Shown piece by piece: positions 34,807-47,200 of a stretch of 64,000 nucleotides of DNA. Each line of letters opens with the position of its first letter. Position 1 is the first letter of the stretch. A model generated the notes under the pieces. That model was not told the origin of the DNA. It did no database searches and worked only from the letters and a program-made list of their open reading frames with translations. The DNA is taken from the NCBI RefSeq assembly GCF_004795855.1, contig NZ_CP039252.1, forward strand, positions 2,108,001 to 2,172,000. Reading direction: 5' to 3'. The translations under genes and the position numbers were made by a program. The DNA is from Hydrogenophaga sp. PAMC20947 (GTDB lineage: Bacteria > Pseudomonadota > Gammaproteobacteria > Burkholderiales > Burkholderiaceae_C).

Positions 34807-35772
34807 ATGTCGTCCACCCTCCACCCCATGCTCAACGTGGCCATCAAGGCCGCCCGTACCGCCGGTACCATCATCAACCGCGCCGCACTGGACGTGGAGT
34901 CGGTTCGTGTATCGGTCAAGCAGACCAACGACTTCGTGACCGAAGTTGATCAGGCCGCTGAAGCGGCCATCATCGACACGTTGCTCACCGCCTACCCCGA
35001 TCACGCGATCTGGGCCGAAGAATCAGGACGACGCGAAGGCAAACACGGTGGCGCTGATCACGTCTGGATCATCGATCCCCTGGACGGCACCACCAACTTC
35101 ATTCACGGCTTCCCGGTTTACTGTGTGAGCATCGCGCTCATGGTGAACAACCGCCTGGAACAAGCCGTCGTTTACGACCCCAGCCGCAACGATCTTTTCT
35201 GCGCCACCCGTGGCCGTGGTGCGTACCTGAACGACCGCCGCATCCGCGTGGCTAAGCGCGACGCATTGCGCTCCACCCTGCTCTCCACGGGCTTCCCCTT
35301 CCGTCCGGGCGACGCCTTCCAGACCTACCTGAAAATGCTGGGCGAGATCATGCCCAAGTGCGCAGGCGTGCGCCGTCCAGGCTCGGCAGCCCTCGATTTG
35401 GCCTATGTTGCCGCCGGCTACTCCGATGGTTTCTTTGAAATGGGGCTTTCCCCCTGGGATGTCGCCGCCGGGGCCTTGCTGGTCACCGAGGCCGGTGGCC
35501 TGGTGGGCAATTTCACCGGTGAATCCAACTTCCTTGAGCAGAAGGAATGCCTGGCAGCCAATCCAAAAATCTACGGTCAGCTGGTGGGTGTGATCGGCAA
35601 ATACAGCAAATTCGCCAGCGCAGGCGACAAAGCAGCCGTGCGACAAGGCTTGAACACCTTGTCGGCTACGCAGGCGGCCAATGAAACGGAGACCGCCGAG
35701 GCGGCTGCCAAAGACGGCAAAGCCCAAGAGGGCGACGATTTCCTGCCCACCGAGCACGCAGCGCCGTTTTAA
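34807..35772 (+). CDS. suhB: SuhB-like inositol monophosphatase family protein
   Basis: A 321-residue Mg-dependent phosphatase. Metal and phosphate motifs are [23 protein letters not shown] and [15 protein letters not shown]. In E. coli SuhB also joins rRNA antitermination complexes. The last ~50 residues (after the [13 protein letters not shown] region) are an acidic, alanine-rich tail not found in the short E. coli protein. An AAAGG-like site precedes the ATG. It converges on the sensor kinase gene with 54 bp between and no clear terminator. Confidence 0.93.
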   Translation: MSSTLHPMLNVAIKAARTAGTIINRAALDVESVRVSVKQTNDFVTEVDQAAEAAIIDTLLTAYPDHAIWAEESGRREGKHGGADHVWIIDPLDGTTNFIHGFPVYCVSIALMVNNRLEQAVVYDPSRNDLFCATRGRGAYLNDRRIRVAKRDALRSTLLSTGFPFRPGDAFQTYLKMLGEIMPKCAGVRRPGSAALDLAYVAAGYSDGFFEMGLSPWDVAAGALLVTEAGGLVGNFTGESNFLEQKECLAANPKIYGQLVGVIGKYSKFASAGDKAAVRQGLNTLSATQAANETETAEAAAKDGKAQEGDDFLPTEHAAPF

Positions 35773-35826
35773 TCCAGGTTTGCAGACACCTCGACCTCGG
35801 GGTACTGCCCTACCGCCCCTGACGGG

Positions 35827-38800
35827 TCACGCCAGGGGCAACGTCCACCAAAACGTAGCGCCCTGGCCCGGAGCCGCTTCAGCCCAGATACGGCCCCCAT
35901 GCCGCTCCACGATGCGGGCCACGATGGCCAGCCCGACGCCGGTTCCCGGCACATCGGAGCCAGCGTGCAATCGCTGAAACAAGCCAAACAGTTTGCCTGC
36001 CCGAGCCATGTCAAAGCCCATGCCGTTGTCACTCAAGTAGAAGGCTTGCTGCCGTGCATCAAAGCCCACGGTCAGCTGGGGCTGTGGCTGGTGCCTTGAG
36101 TACTTGAGCGCGTTGTCCATCAGGTTGACGAGCACCTGGCGCAGCAGCGTCGAGTCCCCCATGACCAGGGGCAACAGGCCAACGTCGATCTGAGCCTGAG
36201 GATAGCCCGGCGCAAGCGCCTCCTTCACCGACAAAGCCAGCTTGCCCACATCCACAGGCACGGCATCCAGGTCGACCCGGACCACACGCAACATTTCCAG
36301 CATGTCGGTGATCATCTGCCCCATGTTGCGCGATGAACGGCCGATGCGCTCGAACATGTCGCGCCCACTCGCACTCAGCCGCTCGCCCTCTTCTTCGGAA
36401 ATCAGCGCAGCAAACCCGTTCACAGAACGCAGGGGTGCCCGCAGATCGTGGGCGATGGAATAGGAGATGGCCTCCATGTCGTTCATCGAGCGCTCCAGCT
36501 GTGCCGTGCGCTCGGCCACCCGCCGTTCCAGACTGGTGTTGAGCGAGTGCACCTCCTCCTGCGCAGTCACCCGATCGTGGATGTCCAGCAAGGTGCCCGA
36601 CATGTACAGTGCTTTGCCGTCGGCGTCTCTGCGGTGCACGCGCCCCCGGTCGTTCACCCACAGCCACTGCCCATTTTTGTGGCGCATGCGCAAGTCACAC
36701 TCATAAAAAAGCAGCTCGCCCTTGAGATGGCGCTCCACCCTGTTCCAGGCCCGGGGCAAATCGTCCGGATGAACCAGGTCTCGCCAAGTTTCAACTGTGG
36801 TGGGTTGCAACTCACTCAAGGTGTAGCCCAACATGCTCGCCCAGCGCTCGCTGAATTGAGTCACCTGGGTTTCTACATTGAATTCCCAGATACCCGGTCG
36901 GGTTGCTTCCAGCACCCACTGCAAACGCTGCCGCTCCTCGCGCAAAGCCTCCTGGGTATCAAAGTAAGAAGTCACATCGGTGTAGGTGCGCACAAAGCCA
37001 CCGTCGGGCAGCTGGCGCGTGAGCACTTCCAGCACCGTTCCCTGCAGCGTCTTGCGGATATACCGGGAAGGGGGGGTCGGCTCTTCGCGCATCGCGTGGG
37101 GCTGAAGCTCTGGCGGGAGCAGGGACAGCTCAGGGCCAAAGTCCCCGCGATCCATCTGGAACTGGGATATATCGGCGTGCAGCGGTTGGCTCGCGTACAG
37201 AGACTCTGGCAAATCCAGCAGCTCCAGCACGCGCTGATTGAAGAAGCGGACGCGACCCGCAGCATCCACCATGATCAGCCCCTGGTTGATGCTGTCAAAC
37301 GTGACTTGCAAGGCCGCGCTCTTCTCGCTCAACAATGCGCTGGTGGCCTGGAACTGCAAGCGGGCTCGGCGCCGCTCGCTGTGTGCCCTGGAGGCCATGA
37401 CCAGCTCGCGCACCGTGCCCAGCAAGGGCTGGAGAAACTCCACCTCTGCGGTATCAAACCCGCCCGCGCGGTTGACCAGGCCGACCATCGCCACCAGGCG
37501 CCCGTTCAATGCCACGGGCACCGCCAGGAAATTGCCCAGCGGTGGATGCCCCGGCGGCAGGCCACCGCTCCGCTCATCGATCAACGGCTCGTTGCTGATG
37601 ACGGGCTCACCGCTGCGCAACGCATGTCCAAACAGGGTCTCGAGGTTGTGAAATTCAATGGGCCGTTCACCGTTGCCATCGAATACCCGGCGTGAATCTT
37701 CGTCCCAGGCAATGTTGGAGATGGCCTGCATGCGCAGAAACGGTTGGTCTTGCGCGTCGTACAACACCTCTCCAATGAAACCAAACGCGCTTTCGGTGAC
37801 ATTCAACAGCGAAGCCAGCAAGGCCTCAAACGCTTTGCGCTTGTCATCAACCTCAATGAAGACCGCCTGCGATTGCCGCACCGCCTGCAACATGCGGTGC
37901 TGGCGTTCCATGGCCCTGGTGGCCAGCAGCCGATCGGTTGCATCGGTCAGAAAGCCAGACCAGACCACCGAACCGTCCGCCTCGATCGCGGTACTGGCCT
38001 CCACCTGTATCCACCGGAGTCCCCTCTTGGGCAAGTTGGCTCGAAACGAGACTTGCAAGGTGGACAGCGCGCGCGCTGAACGGTCCATGGCGGCCAGCAC
38101 ACCGGGCAGATCCTCCGGGTGAATATGGGCAAAAAACAGGCGCTGATTGGCGATCACTTCAGAGGGATTCAGCTCAAAGACCTCGTTGGCGAGCCCGCTC
38201 AAATAGGAAACTGAGGGTGTGCCATCGGGCGCACGGCGCGCCTGGTACAACACGCCCGGTATGCGGTCAGCAATGTTGCGGAGGAAATCGCGCTGGCGCG
38301 CCAGGGCGTCTTTGGCGATGCGCTCCTCCGTGATGTCCTGGACCACACCAAAGTCCACCTGCGCCTGCCCCGCCACCACTGTGCGCCCCATGCGGGAACG
38401 AAGCCAGCGCAGCTCGCCATCGGGGCGGTACCAGCGGTACTCCATCTCGCTCCCGTCCAGCGCCGCACGCCCCGCGAGCCACCGGGCCTTGTCGTCCGGA
38501 TGAAGGCCAGAGCGCCCGTCCTGCCGTGAAATGACCGTGCGAGGCTCCATCCCGGCAACGGCGTACAGCCCCGGGGACCAGATCACCTCCTGATCGCTGT
38601 GCGCATTGGTCCAGTGGCCAACACGGGCCAGCTTCTCAATCTCCGCGTGCAACTCCACCTGTTGCCTCAACGCGAGAGTGGACTGCGGAGACACAGTCGC
38701 CTCTTCTGGGGCCACGTGAGGCGTCCCGCCCTCGGGTGTTCGCTGCCCTTGAATCACCAACAACCGCATGAGGCCCTGGGGCCCATCGATGGTGGCCACA

Positions 38801-39138
38801 TCCACTTGCAACGGCTTCGCTGTTTGAATACCCGGCAATGCTGCAACCGCAGACGCCAGCTGGCGGCCAGTGTCCAGCCACATGGCATCCCAGGCGCTGT
38901 CTTTGGGGAACACATCGTGGGCTTTGGACCCCACCACCTGAGGCGTGAGCATGCCCGTTGCACGCTCCCAAGCCGCATTGACCGCCACAACCCGGGCATC
39001 GGCTACCCTGACCAGGCAACTGGGCACGGGGGAGTGGTGAAACACCGCTTCAAACGGCAATGCGTGGCGTGGCTCGGCCCCCGACGTTTGCTGGGTGTCG
39101 GAGACATTTCGGCCTTCGGATAGGGCAGGATGAACCAT
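35827..39138 (-). CDS. Multi-PAS/GAF sensor histidine kinase
   Basis: An 1103-residue kinase. Order: PAS (about 25-110), PAS with PAC (around VIWSPGLYAVAGMEP), PAS (around GVLYQARR), GAF (about 430-600), PAS (QGLIMVDAAGRVRFF), PAS (around GIWEFNVETQVTQF), then HisKA with His897 in YSIAHDLRAPLRS and HATPase with DNALKYS, LSDNGMGFDM and GTGVGLAI. No transmembrane segment is obvious, so it is probably cytoplasmic. No response regulator or receiver domain is nearby: it is an orphan. I use ATG 39138; a GTG at 39162 is also possible. Its ligand and partner are unknown. Confidence 0.88.
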   Translation of the reverse strand: MVHPALSEGRNVSDTQQTSGAEPRHALPFEAVFHHSPVPSCLVRVADARVVAVNAAWERATGMLTPQVVGSKAHDVFPKDSAWDAMWLDTGRQLASAVAALPGIQTAKPLQVDVATIDGPQGLMRLLVIQGQRTPEGGTPHVAPEEATVSPQSTLALRQQVELHAEIEKLARVGHWTNAHSDQEVIWSPGLYAVAGMEPRTVISRQDGRSGLHPDDKARWLAGRAALDGSEMEYRWYRPDGELRWLRSRMGRTVVAGQAQVDFGVVQDITEERIAKDALARQRDFLRNIADRIPGVLYQARRAPDGTPSVSYLSGLANEVFELNPSEVIANQRLFFAHIHPEDLPGVLAAMDRSARALSTLQVSFRANLPKRGLRWIQVEASTAIEADGSVVWSGFLTDATDRLLATRAMERQHRMLQAVRQSQAVFIEVDDKRKAFEALLASLLNVTESAFGFIGEVLYDAQDQPFLRMQAISNIAWDEDSRRVFDGNGERPIEFHNLETLFGHALRSGEPVISNEPLIDERSGGLPPGHPPLGNFLAVPVALNGRLVAMVGLVNRAGGFDTAEVEFLQPLLGTVRELVMASRAHSERRRARLQFQATSALLSEKSAALQVTFDSINQGLIMVDAAGRVRFFNQRVLELLDLPESLYASQPLHADISQFQMDRGDFGPELSLLPPELQPHAMREEPTPPSRYIRKTLQGTVLEVLTRQLPDGGFVRTYTDVTSYFDTQEALREERQRLQWVLEATRPGIWEFNVETQVTQFSERWASMLGYTLSELQPTTVETWRDLVHPDDLPRAWNRVERHLKGELLFYECDLRMRHKNGQWLWVNDRGRVHRRDADGKALYMSGTLLDIHDRVTAQEEVHSLNTSLERRVAERTAQLERSMNDMEAISYSIAHDLRAPLRSVNGFAALISEEEGERLSASGRDMFERIGRSSRNMGQMITDMLEMLRVVRVDLDAVPVDVGKLALSVKEALAPGYPQAQIDVGLLPLVMGDSTLLRQVLVNLMDNALKYSRHQPQPQLTVGFDARQQAFYLSDNGMGFDMARAGKLFGLFQRLHAGSDVPGTGVGLAIVARIVERHGGRIWAEAAPGQGATFWWTLPLA

Positions 39139-39537
39139 GGCCGGAACGATACAGGAGTCCACGCCAGCGAACCGAGGGAAGAACGCTGTTGAGGACGGCT
39201 TTTTTCACGCCATGATGGATTCTTGGGCCATTTTTGGCCTGCATGCCCGGGAAAACCCCAGTTTCACGGTCGGCATCCAAGGGGCCGCCGAGGCGAATTG
39301 AAGGCGTTTCCTTGAACCGAATCCCTCGACCATGCGCCTCACGGCCACGCTCCTTCAGCGAGACTGCACCGGCCTTGCCCCCCTGCCCTGGGTCGCCCCT
39401 TGGGGCAACGCCGAACAAGCCCCCTGTGGCGAGCCCCTTTGCAAGGCCGTTGCCGGCCCCGTCCACACGCCTTGCTGCCCAGGACTCAAAGAAGGCGCGC
39501 TGTTCAGGAACCGGGCAGAAAAATCGGTCTGCCGCCG
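39139..39537. other. Gap between the adhesin transporter gene and the sensor kinase
   Basis: About 400 bp with no convincing gene; short frames lack similarity. Around 39370-39470 are several C-run/G-run hairpins (for example CGCCCCTTGGGGC and CCCCTGTGGCGAGCCCC) that faintly resemble the dispersed repeat, in minus orientation. They may end the adhesin operon transcript. The kinase promoter should lie here but was not recognised. Confidence 0.45.
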
Positions 39538-41208
39538 TTAAAACTCCGTCGTCAGCTGCAGGCCAACCTTGTAGCGCTGAGACTCCTCGGCCAGCTCTTT
39601 CAGGGCATAGCCCAATGTCAGGTTCGCCGACACATGTTTGCCGAGGCTCATGTTGACCCCCCACCCCACCGAAGTCAGCGTCTGAGATCTTGGGAGAATC
39701 GACTCTGGTGGTTGCGTGATCTTCACATAACCCGCGTCAAGGAAAAAGAACCCGTCGGCAGCAAAAGCACTGCCCCCGGCGCCTGCGCCGCGACCCGTGA
39801 TCGGATGCAACAGCTCGAGGGAGAGCGTGGACCCTTGGTCGCCTGACACAGCGCCAACCGAATAACCTCGGACACTGCCTTCACCGCCCAGGAACATTTG
39901 CTCACTGGCCGGCAGCGATTCGCTGCTGGTGTGCTGCAAAGACAGTGCGCCGCGCAAAGCCCATCCTTCAGTACCCAGGAAATGCGTGCGGCGCAAAGCA
40001 GCCCGCCCCACCGTGAAGCGGCTGTCCACCGCTGCCGTGGTCGCACGACCACTGGAGATCATGTAGTTGGCCAACCAGTAGCCGGCGTCATCTCCAGACT
40101 GGTATTCAACGCCAAGTTGCACGTCATCAACGTCTGTACCCGACAGAAACAGGCCACTGATCTGGTTCTCGATACTCCTGCGCCGCACACTCCCCATTAC
40201 ATCGAACTGCGAGCGTTCCCCAAAATACACCGGCTGGCGCATGGTCAGCGAAGTGGAAGACGACGCACCGGTGATGTCCAGCGAGGCGAACGGTCCGTTC
40301 TTGAGCTTGGTGTCGTCCTGGCTGTGGGCCAGACTGAGCCGCCCTCCCGAGGTGGTCACGGGCACGGCGTAGGTGAGTGAATAACTCTTCAGTCCCTCGG
40401 CCGACATAACCGCCAGGTTCAAAGTATCGCGCCACCCCAGCAAGCTCTGGTTGGCATAGGCCAGGCCCAGGCGCGTTTTGCCCGTGACATCGCTGCCCAG
40501 ATTATCGAGACCGATGCGAAAAGCGTGTTGCTTGGGCTCTTGCACGTCAATGACCAGATCGGTGGTTCCAAACGATTGTCCGGGCTCAAGACCGGCACGC
40601 AATTGGGCCGAGTTCGTCCGGTTGAACCGGAGCAAACTGGATTGCAGCGACGGCAGATCCACCAGCGTCCCGTTCTCCGCCTGAACCCTGCTCAAGATGT
40701 AACTGTCACGGGTCGATTCGTTGCCCTTCAGATTGATGGCCCCGAGCTTTCCCTCGACCAGTTGCAGCGTGATGGTCCCGCTGGAAATGTCCTGGGGCGG
40801 AATGATGGCGCGCGCGGTCACCACGCCTCTTTCACGGTACGCGGCATTGATACGCTCGGCCATTTCTTGCAGTTCGCCGAACGTCGCCTCTTTGCCTTTG
40901 TAGTTCTGCACCAGCGCTCCCAGCTCTTCGGCTGAAAACACCTCGGAGGCCGGAGAAAAGCTGATATCCCGAACCATGAACTTCGGCCCGCCCTCAGGCG
41001 CCGCGGGCGCTGGGGCGGGGGTCACCTGGCGAACCTGTCCATCAGATGGCACCCGCTCCAGGCGCTCCTGCTCCAGGCGCCGCTGCTCTTCGTCCAGCCG
41101 GCGCTGCTGAATGGCCCCCGGGTCAGCGCTGGGAGGCAGCACCACCTGTGCATAAACGGCACCTGAAAAGAGAGCCGCAATGGCCACCGTTGTCATGTTG
41201 AATGTCAT
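39538..41208 (-). CDS. FhaC/ShlB-type two-partner secretion transporter
   Basis: A 556-residue outer-membrane protein that exports the adhesin encoded just before it. A short signal peptide (MTFNMTTVAIAALFSGAVYAQ) is followed by a charged helix (DEEQRRLEQERLERV). Two POTRA domains span about residues 65-220 (GKLGAINLKGNESTRDSYI in the second), and then comes a 16-strand barrel with the VRGY loop motif in GGEGSVRGYSVGA. The last residue is phenylalanine (LQLTTEF), the barrel-assembly signal. The ATG overlaps the adhesin stop by 4 bp (ATGA), so expression is coupled, with the adhesin first and the transporter second. Confidence 0.93.
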   Translation of the reverse strand: MTFNMTTVAIAALFSGAVYAQVVLPPSADPGAIQQRRLDEEQRRLEQERLERVPSDGQVRQVTPAPAPAAPEGGPKFMVRDISFSPASEVFSAEELGALVQNYKGKEATFGELQEMAERINAAYRERGVVTARAIIPPQDISSGTITLQLVEGKLGAINLKGNESTRDSYILSRVQAENGTLVDLPSLQSSLLRFNRTNSAQLRAGLEPGQSFGTTDLVIDVQEPKQHAFRIGLDNLGSDVTGKTRLGLAYANQSLLGWRDTLNLAVMSAEGLKSYSLTYAVPVTTSGGRLSLAHSQDDTKLKNGPFASLDITGASSSTSLTMRQPVYFGERSQFDVMGSVRRRSIENQISGLFLSGTDVDDVQLGVEYQSGDDAGYWLANYMISSGRATTAAVDSRFTVGRAALRRTHFLGTEGWALRGALSLQHTSSESLPASEQMFLGGEGSVRGYSVGAVSGDQGSTLSLELLHPITGRGAGAGGSAFAADGFFFLDAGYVKITQPPESILPRSQTLTSVGWGVNMSLGKHVSANLTLGYALKELAEESQRYKVGLQLTTEF

Positions 41209-44200
41209 TGTTGCTTCTCTTCGCACTGTGCGTTGCTGGAAAGACTTGACCCTTGTCCCGAAGAAGCTTCACAGGCCTCTTCGGTGGCAACAGGCGTGCC
41301 TTCGAAAGACACCAAGGTGTCCTGCTGTGAACCAAAGCCGCGCAATCCCCAAACGGCATCACCCCAGAGGCCGTCTGTCAGGGAGTCCATCGACCAGAGC
41401 ATGGAAAGCTCCCGATCGCCCAGTTCGGCCGCACTCAGGTTGTTGCCCAGCGGCGAAATGATTTCATGGGTCGGCTTGCGGGCCACCACAAAAGTATCCG
41501 TGAACACGCGGTAGCGCGTGAGACCGAAGGCAAACGGATCGCCCGCTGAGTACAGCTGCACGTCAACCGGCTGGATGCTCCTGTCGTTCTGATCGATCAG
41601 GGTGCTGGTGAACGGATTGTTGATGGTCATGCGGTTGCCCACCCACAGGCGGTCCACAAACAAATCACCCGCAGCGATGTCGATGTTGCCGGTAGACGCG
41701 GCCACAGTCGACAGGCGGAAGGCATAAGGCGTGTTCAAGGCCAGTTGCACATCCGAGGCCATGCCACCGCCAAACCCGGTCACCGAGCCGCCCACATCGC
41801 CCAGCCCGGTGCTGTTGACACTGGCTTTCACCGTGTTGCCCGCCAGGCTCACGCGGGAGCCCACGTTGATGGAGCGCGCTGTCACCGCACCCGGTGCGCT
41901 GAGCGACACCGCATCGGCTCGCAACACCCCCGCATCGACATTGCCACGGCTGGACTGTGCCGCGATGCTGCCGGCTTCGGCAGTCCCTGTATCGACCTGG
42001 ATGTTGCCGGACGCCGTGAGATCGATCGATCCACCCGAAGCCGACAGGTTGCCTGCATCAATCGCCCCGCCTGCGCTGGCCAGCGTGATGTCATCGGCGG
42101 CTCTGACACCTTGAACAACAACACCCCGCTGTCCGTTCACCGCGACCGAACCGCTCCTTGACCTCGTGTTGTCGGCCTGCACGCTTCCCCGGGTGCTGGT
42201 GAGATCCACATCACCACCTGCATCGATGGTTCCGGTCTGGATATCGCCACGGGTGTTCATGGTCAACCCGCGTCGCGTGAAGAGGGTGTCCACGCTCAAG
42301 TCGCCCACCACGCTGTCGAGCAACACGTTCCCACCCGCAGACACCTGGCCAGCGTCGATATCGCCGTAGGCACTCAGGGTGACATCGCCACCACGCGCCG
42401 TGGTGCTCCTCGCAGTGATGGTGCCCGCACCCGCTGTCATCGTCACGTTCTGGCCCGCTGTGGTGGTACCGGCAACCACATTTCCAGCGCCCGAGTTCAG
42501 CAACACGCTGCCGTTTGCACTGGTCACGGTTGTCACATCAACGCCGGTCAGGCCGTCCACCGAGACATCCTTCTGACCAGAGACCGCAGCCAGCTCCACC
42601 GAGCCACCCGTGGAAGTCACGGTCACACTTTGGTCGGTACCCGTGCCTGCGCCGGTGCTGGTCACCACGTCGCCCGTGATGTCACCACTGGCGGTGAGCT
42701 GAACCGCATCACCCGCTGTCACCGTTTCCACATTCACGCCGCCGTCCACGTCCAGCGCCACGCTGCCATCGGCAGAAGCCGCCAGCAAGTTGCGCACACG
42801 CACATCCAGCGGATTGCCGTCGGAGCCTACCCCGAGCTTGCCGTCAACAGTGAACCTGGCGTCTGGCAGGGCATCGGCGATCACGTCCAGGCGTGTATCG
42901 CCGGCGTCCAGCACGCGGCCCGCCGTGCTCACCACGCGCACCGCGTCGGCCGTACCGTTGCCCGTTTCAATGCCTGTGATCGAGGCGTCGTTGGCCGTTT
43001 CGATGTCGATCGTGCCCACATCGCTGCGCAAGCGCGCAGCTTTGGTGCCGTCGTCATCCATGGCCAGAGAATTGGCTCGAACGGCCACACCAATGGCGGT
43101 TGAATGCACATCGGCATCGGTAGTCAGCGTGACGTCGCCTCCGGAGACCAAGCTGATGTTGCCCGGTCCGGTCACGGTGCCTTTGATCTTCACGCTTTCC
43201 GATGCGGACAGGCGCGTGGATCCACCCGAGGTCGAAGACGCCACATTGAAGTACTCACCCGTTGGGCCGTTCAGGTAAATACCTTTGCCGGCCGTTTCGG
43301 TGGTGGCATCAATCGCCCCGTCTTTGTTCACCCCCACATCCAGAGCATTGTCGTCTTCGCCAATGCTGCCCGTGCGTGAGGTCAAGCTCACGTTGTTGCT
43401 GCGGATGTTCACCGCAGGCTGATTGGGATCAACGTCAGGCATGCCAAGGATGGAGCCCACCGAATCCAGTTTCACGTTGCTGCGCGAGAAGATCGTGTCT
43501 ACCGTGAGGTCACCCGGTGTCTCTACCCAGATGTCTCCAGCAGCCCGCGCAATCAGCGAAGAGCCGCTTCGTGGATCAATCCGCAGTGCGGAGCTGAGCG
43601 CGCCCGTCGTCGGATCGGGAATGGCACCAATGCCTCCATTCGCCGATTCGAGGATCATGTTGCCGCCGGTCACGTTCACAATGCCCGCCCCTGCGACCGT
43701 GGCGTTGATCAGCGAGCCAGCGGCCTTGATGCGGATGTCGCCTGTGGCCGATATCTGGTTGATGCGCAGGTCTTGCTCGGAACCAATGAAGGCATTTCCA
43801 GCAGCTGCGGTTGCATCCAGAGCGCCAGCACCGACCGCCACGTTCACAGCCCGAGGCTGAAGGATCGTGATGATATTCCCCGATACCGAAGCGTCACCGC
43901 GTTCGGCTGCTGCCAAGGCAGCTTTTTGGGTCGTGGTCAACGCATCCAACCCAGCTGAAAGGTCGATGGTGATCGCGTCATTCATCGAACCGATAGCCGT
44001 GCCCGCAACCAGCTCGACGTTGCGCCCTTTGGCATTGGGCTCCTTGATCGTTGTGACGGTATCGGTGATGTTCTTCAGCAATCCGGAACCCACCGACAAC
44101 GCCAGCTGGGCATCTGACCAGGTTGCGCCAGCGCGAATCTTTGCCTCTTCGTCGGTGGTGGGCAATACAGAAATCGCGTAGTCGAACCCGCCATCGAACG

Positions 44201-47200
44201 TGGCGGTGAATCCACCGACTTCAGCATGCAACGTGTGGTACTGGTCGGTTCGGTCCGCCTCGAACTTGGCAATATCAGTTGCCGAGAGCCCAGAGTCCAC
44301 GAGTGCCGCACGTTCACCTGCAGACACGGTGTAGGCATAAGCCGCGTTGTAAACGGCGCCTTGGTCTGCTTGGCCCTTGCGCAGCTGCCAGTACTGACGG
44401 TAGTTGTTGTCCTTGCCTCGGGTGAACGCATCAACCGCCTCATCTGCCTTTTCAACAGAGAGCGGTCCACGCAAACGCAGCTCGTCCCACAAGGCGACCA
44501 GTTGAGCTTGCCCGAAACTGTCTATCGTGGAGTACGGATTGTTGTCAATCACAGCACCCGTGGTTTCCACGCGCACATCACCCGCCTTGGATTCGGCCGA
44601 AATCAACAGCAGGTTGCCGTTGTAAGTGGCCATGTTCGAACCATCTGCCTGATTGCGGATATTGATGTTGTCGCGCGCCGTGGCCATCAAACCATTGTTC
44701 GGCCACTGCGCCTGGTTGGCCGTGTAGCCAGTGCGCACATTCAGCGGCGTGCCCGTTGCACCGATAGCACCATTGTTGGACAGCAGCTCTACCCGCTTGC
44801 CTTGAATGAAGGAAGCGCCCGTGGCTCCGACAATGTTCTTGTCGACTTCTATCACCACATTGCTCACACCCGCACCGCCAATGGTTCCTACCGTCAAGTT
44901 GCCAACCATCTCCTTGAGGTGAACCTCGCCAGAGTTGGACGTTGCATCGAGTTGGCCGCTGTCTGCGATATTGGTTTGCACCGCCTGGCTTGCCGAACCG
45001 ATCCCCGTACCGGCTGCCAGATTCACATTGGTCCCACTGACGATGGTCAAGTCACCGTTTTGGGTGATACTGCCGCCGGAAACAATGCCGGTCTGACCGC
45101 TGGCATTTTGAATGCTGCCATTGAGCACCACACTGCCCACCGAGCTCACGTCAACCTTGCCCTGGTCAAACCCGATGTACTCGATGCCAATGCGGTGATC
45201 GGATTTGACGCTCTCCGTGATGGTCGTCTTGGAGCCCGCAGTCACTGTGAACTCTTGGTAGTGCGTGGCATTCGCGCACAGCGTCCACCAGTTGCAATCG
45301 CGCCAAGAACGGCCGGCTACCGGATCTCCGCTGCTTGTCTCCTTGGTTTGTCGATTGCCGCCAGTGATCGTACCTGCTGCTGCGTTGTACACAGCGCTGC
45401 TCGCTGGGTTGTAAAGCGCCGAGTTGTCGACGACCCCCGTTTGTAGATACGTCGCTTGAGACAGCGCACTGTTGGTGCGTTCGATCGAATTGATCTTGTA
45501 CTGATCAAGCACCTTGCCCGAAAGAATGGCACCACCGAACCAGCCATTCTGCGAATAGCGGTAATAGTCCTCGCGCACCGTGTCGTAGCCCACCGTCATG
45601 TTGAAACGGGTGCCAGCTGTCGGGTCGTAGTAGTCACCGGTGCGGGCAGCATTGGCAGCACGTGTGTAGGTGCTCGTGACGATATTCGGCGTGCCGTCGG
45701 CTTTCAGGCCACGGATATCGGTGATATTGATCTGACCTTTGACACCTTTTCCAGTGTCGAGCAGGTTGACCCACATGGGCAAGCTGCTCTCGTTGTCAAT
45801 CTTCACCTGCCCATATCCGTCCAGCACGCGCAGGTTGCCGCCTCCGGCCGCATTGGTGTTGATGATTTGGCCAAAGATCTCGATGTAGCCGCCCTGCACG
45901 CGAACACCACCCAGCTCCAGGCGGTCTTCCTTGGCGTTGTAGCGCACCGTGACCTTCTCCCAGTTGCCTTGCTCGTTGCCTGCGAGGCCACTCACGGTGG
46001 AGCCGTCCACCTCAAAGAACTCGGCCCCGAGCACGCCCTTCTGGACATCACTCAACCCTTGGTAATGGGTCTTGGCTTGGGCAAAACTCACACTGCCCAA
46101 CCCCGACACAGCGACCGTGGCCGTGGCCGGAATGCGCACGCCCCATTCAGGAATACCACTTTGAATGGTTCCGTTGATGTTCAGATAGCGTGCAGCGATC
46201 AGTACGCTGCCGTTGGCGACGATGCCCGAACCTGCAGTTTCTGGGGTGCGGGTGATTTTCGCAATGTTGGTAGGGAAGTCCAACACGGTTCCGGCTGGTG
46301 GATCGGCCGGTTCCACGGTTGTGAGCGGGGCGCCGGCCACATGCGAGAACGTGTCCGTGTAGCTTTGTACAAAGTCACCGTTCCGGGTTTTCACTTCCAC
46401 GTCGTCGGCCTGAATGCTCGCCGTCTCCTCGAGTCGGATGCTTCCAGCCGCACTGTCGATCTTCACCAGACCCCGGAGGTTGCTGATGTTGCCTTTGACA
46501 ATGATGTCCGGAGCCAACGGGGCTTCACCCGGTGGAGACTGTGCAATGTAGAGCGGATCAAGTGGGTCGTACTTGCTTTCGACCAGAATCCGTGGCTTGC
46601 CTTGCGTGACCGTGCTTCCACTGAAATCGGTGGTGCTGTCGGCTGTAAAGACATCGAAGCCCGCACCCGCCGCTGCACCATTGATGCCGTTGATCTGGTT
46701 GTTGTCCTTGACATCTATGCTGTTGAAGTAAATCCGGCCGCCTTCGTCCGGCGGAATGCTCAGGTTGTTCAAGATCAAGAAGCTGGGGCCATTGTTGGTG
46801 ATCTTGATTTCTGCATCGCCTGGCGCATCAAGCACCCCGTTGCCGTGCAGACGATCGCCCCGCAAATAGATGTTGCCCAGCTTGGCCTCTGCGTCACTGA
46901 TGGTCAGGAACTTGGCAGACGGCCCAGCCGCAAGTTCGGTGCTGTATTTATTGGCGTTGATGTCGCCCTCAATATTGACAATCTGGCCCGTCAACGCATT
47001 GATCTGGCCAGTCAACACGCCGATCGTGGTGTTGTTGTTGCCGATCGTGGTGTTGTTGTTGCCGATCGTGGTGTTGTTGTTGCCGATCGTGGTGGTGTTG
47101 CTGTTGATCTGTCCGTTCTTGGCGTTGATGTCCCTTTGGTATGCGTTTGTTTCAGCCTGCGTGTTGTCGGGATCGTCGCGCAGAACAATCAAAGCATCAA

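Noticed and set aside
46850-46870. RGD tripeptide in the adhesin (near residue 5204, LRGDRLHG)
   Set aside because: A three-residue match in a 7,088-residue protein is expected by chance, and nothing suggests an animal-host lifestyle here.
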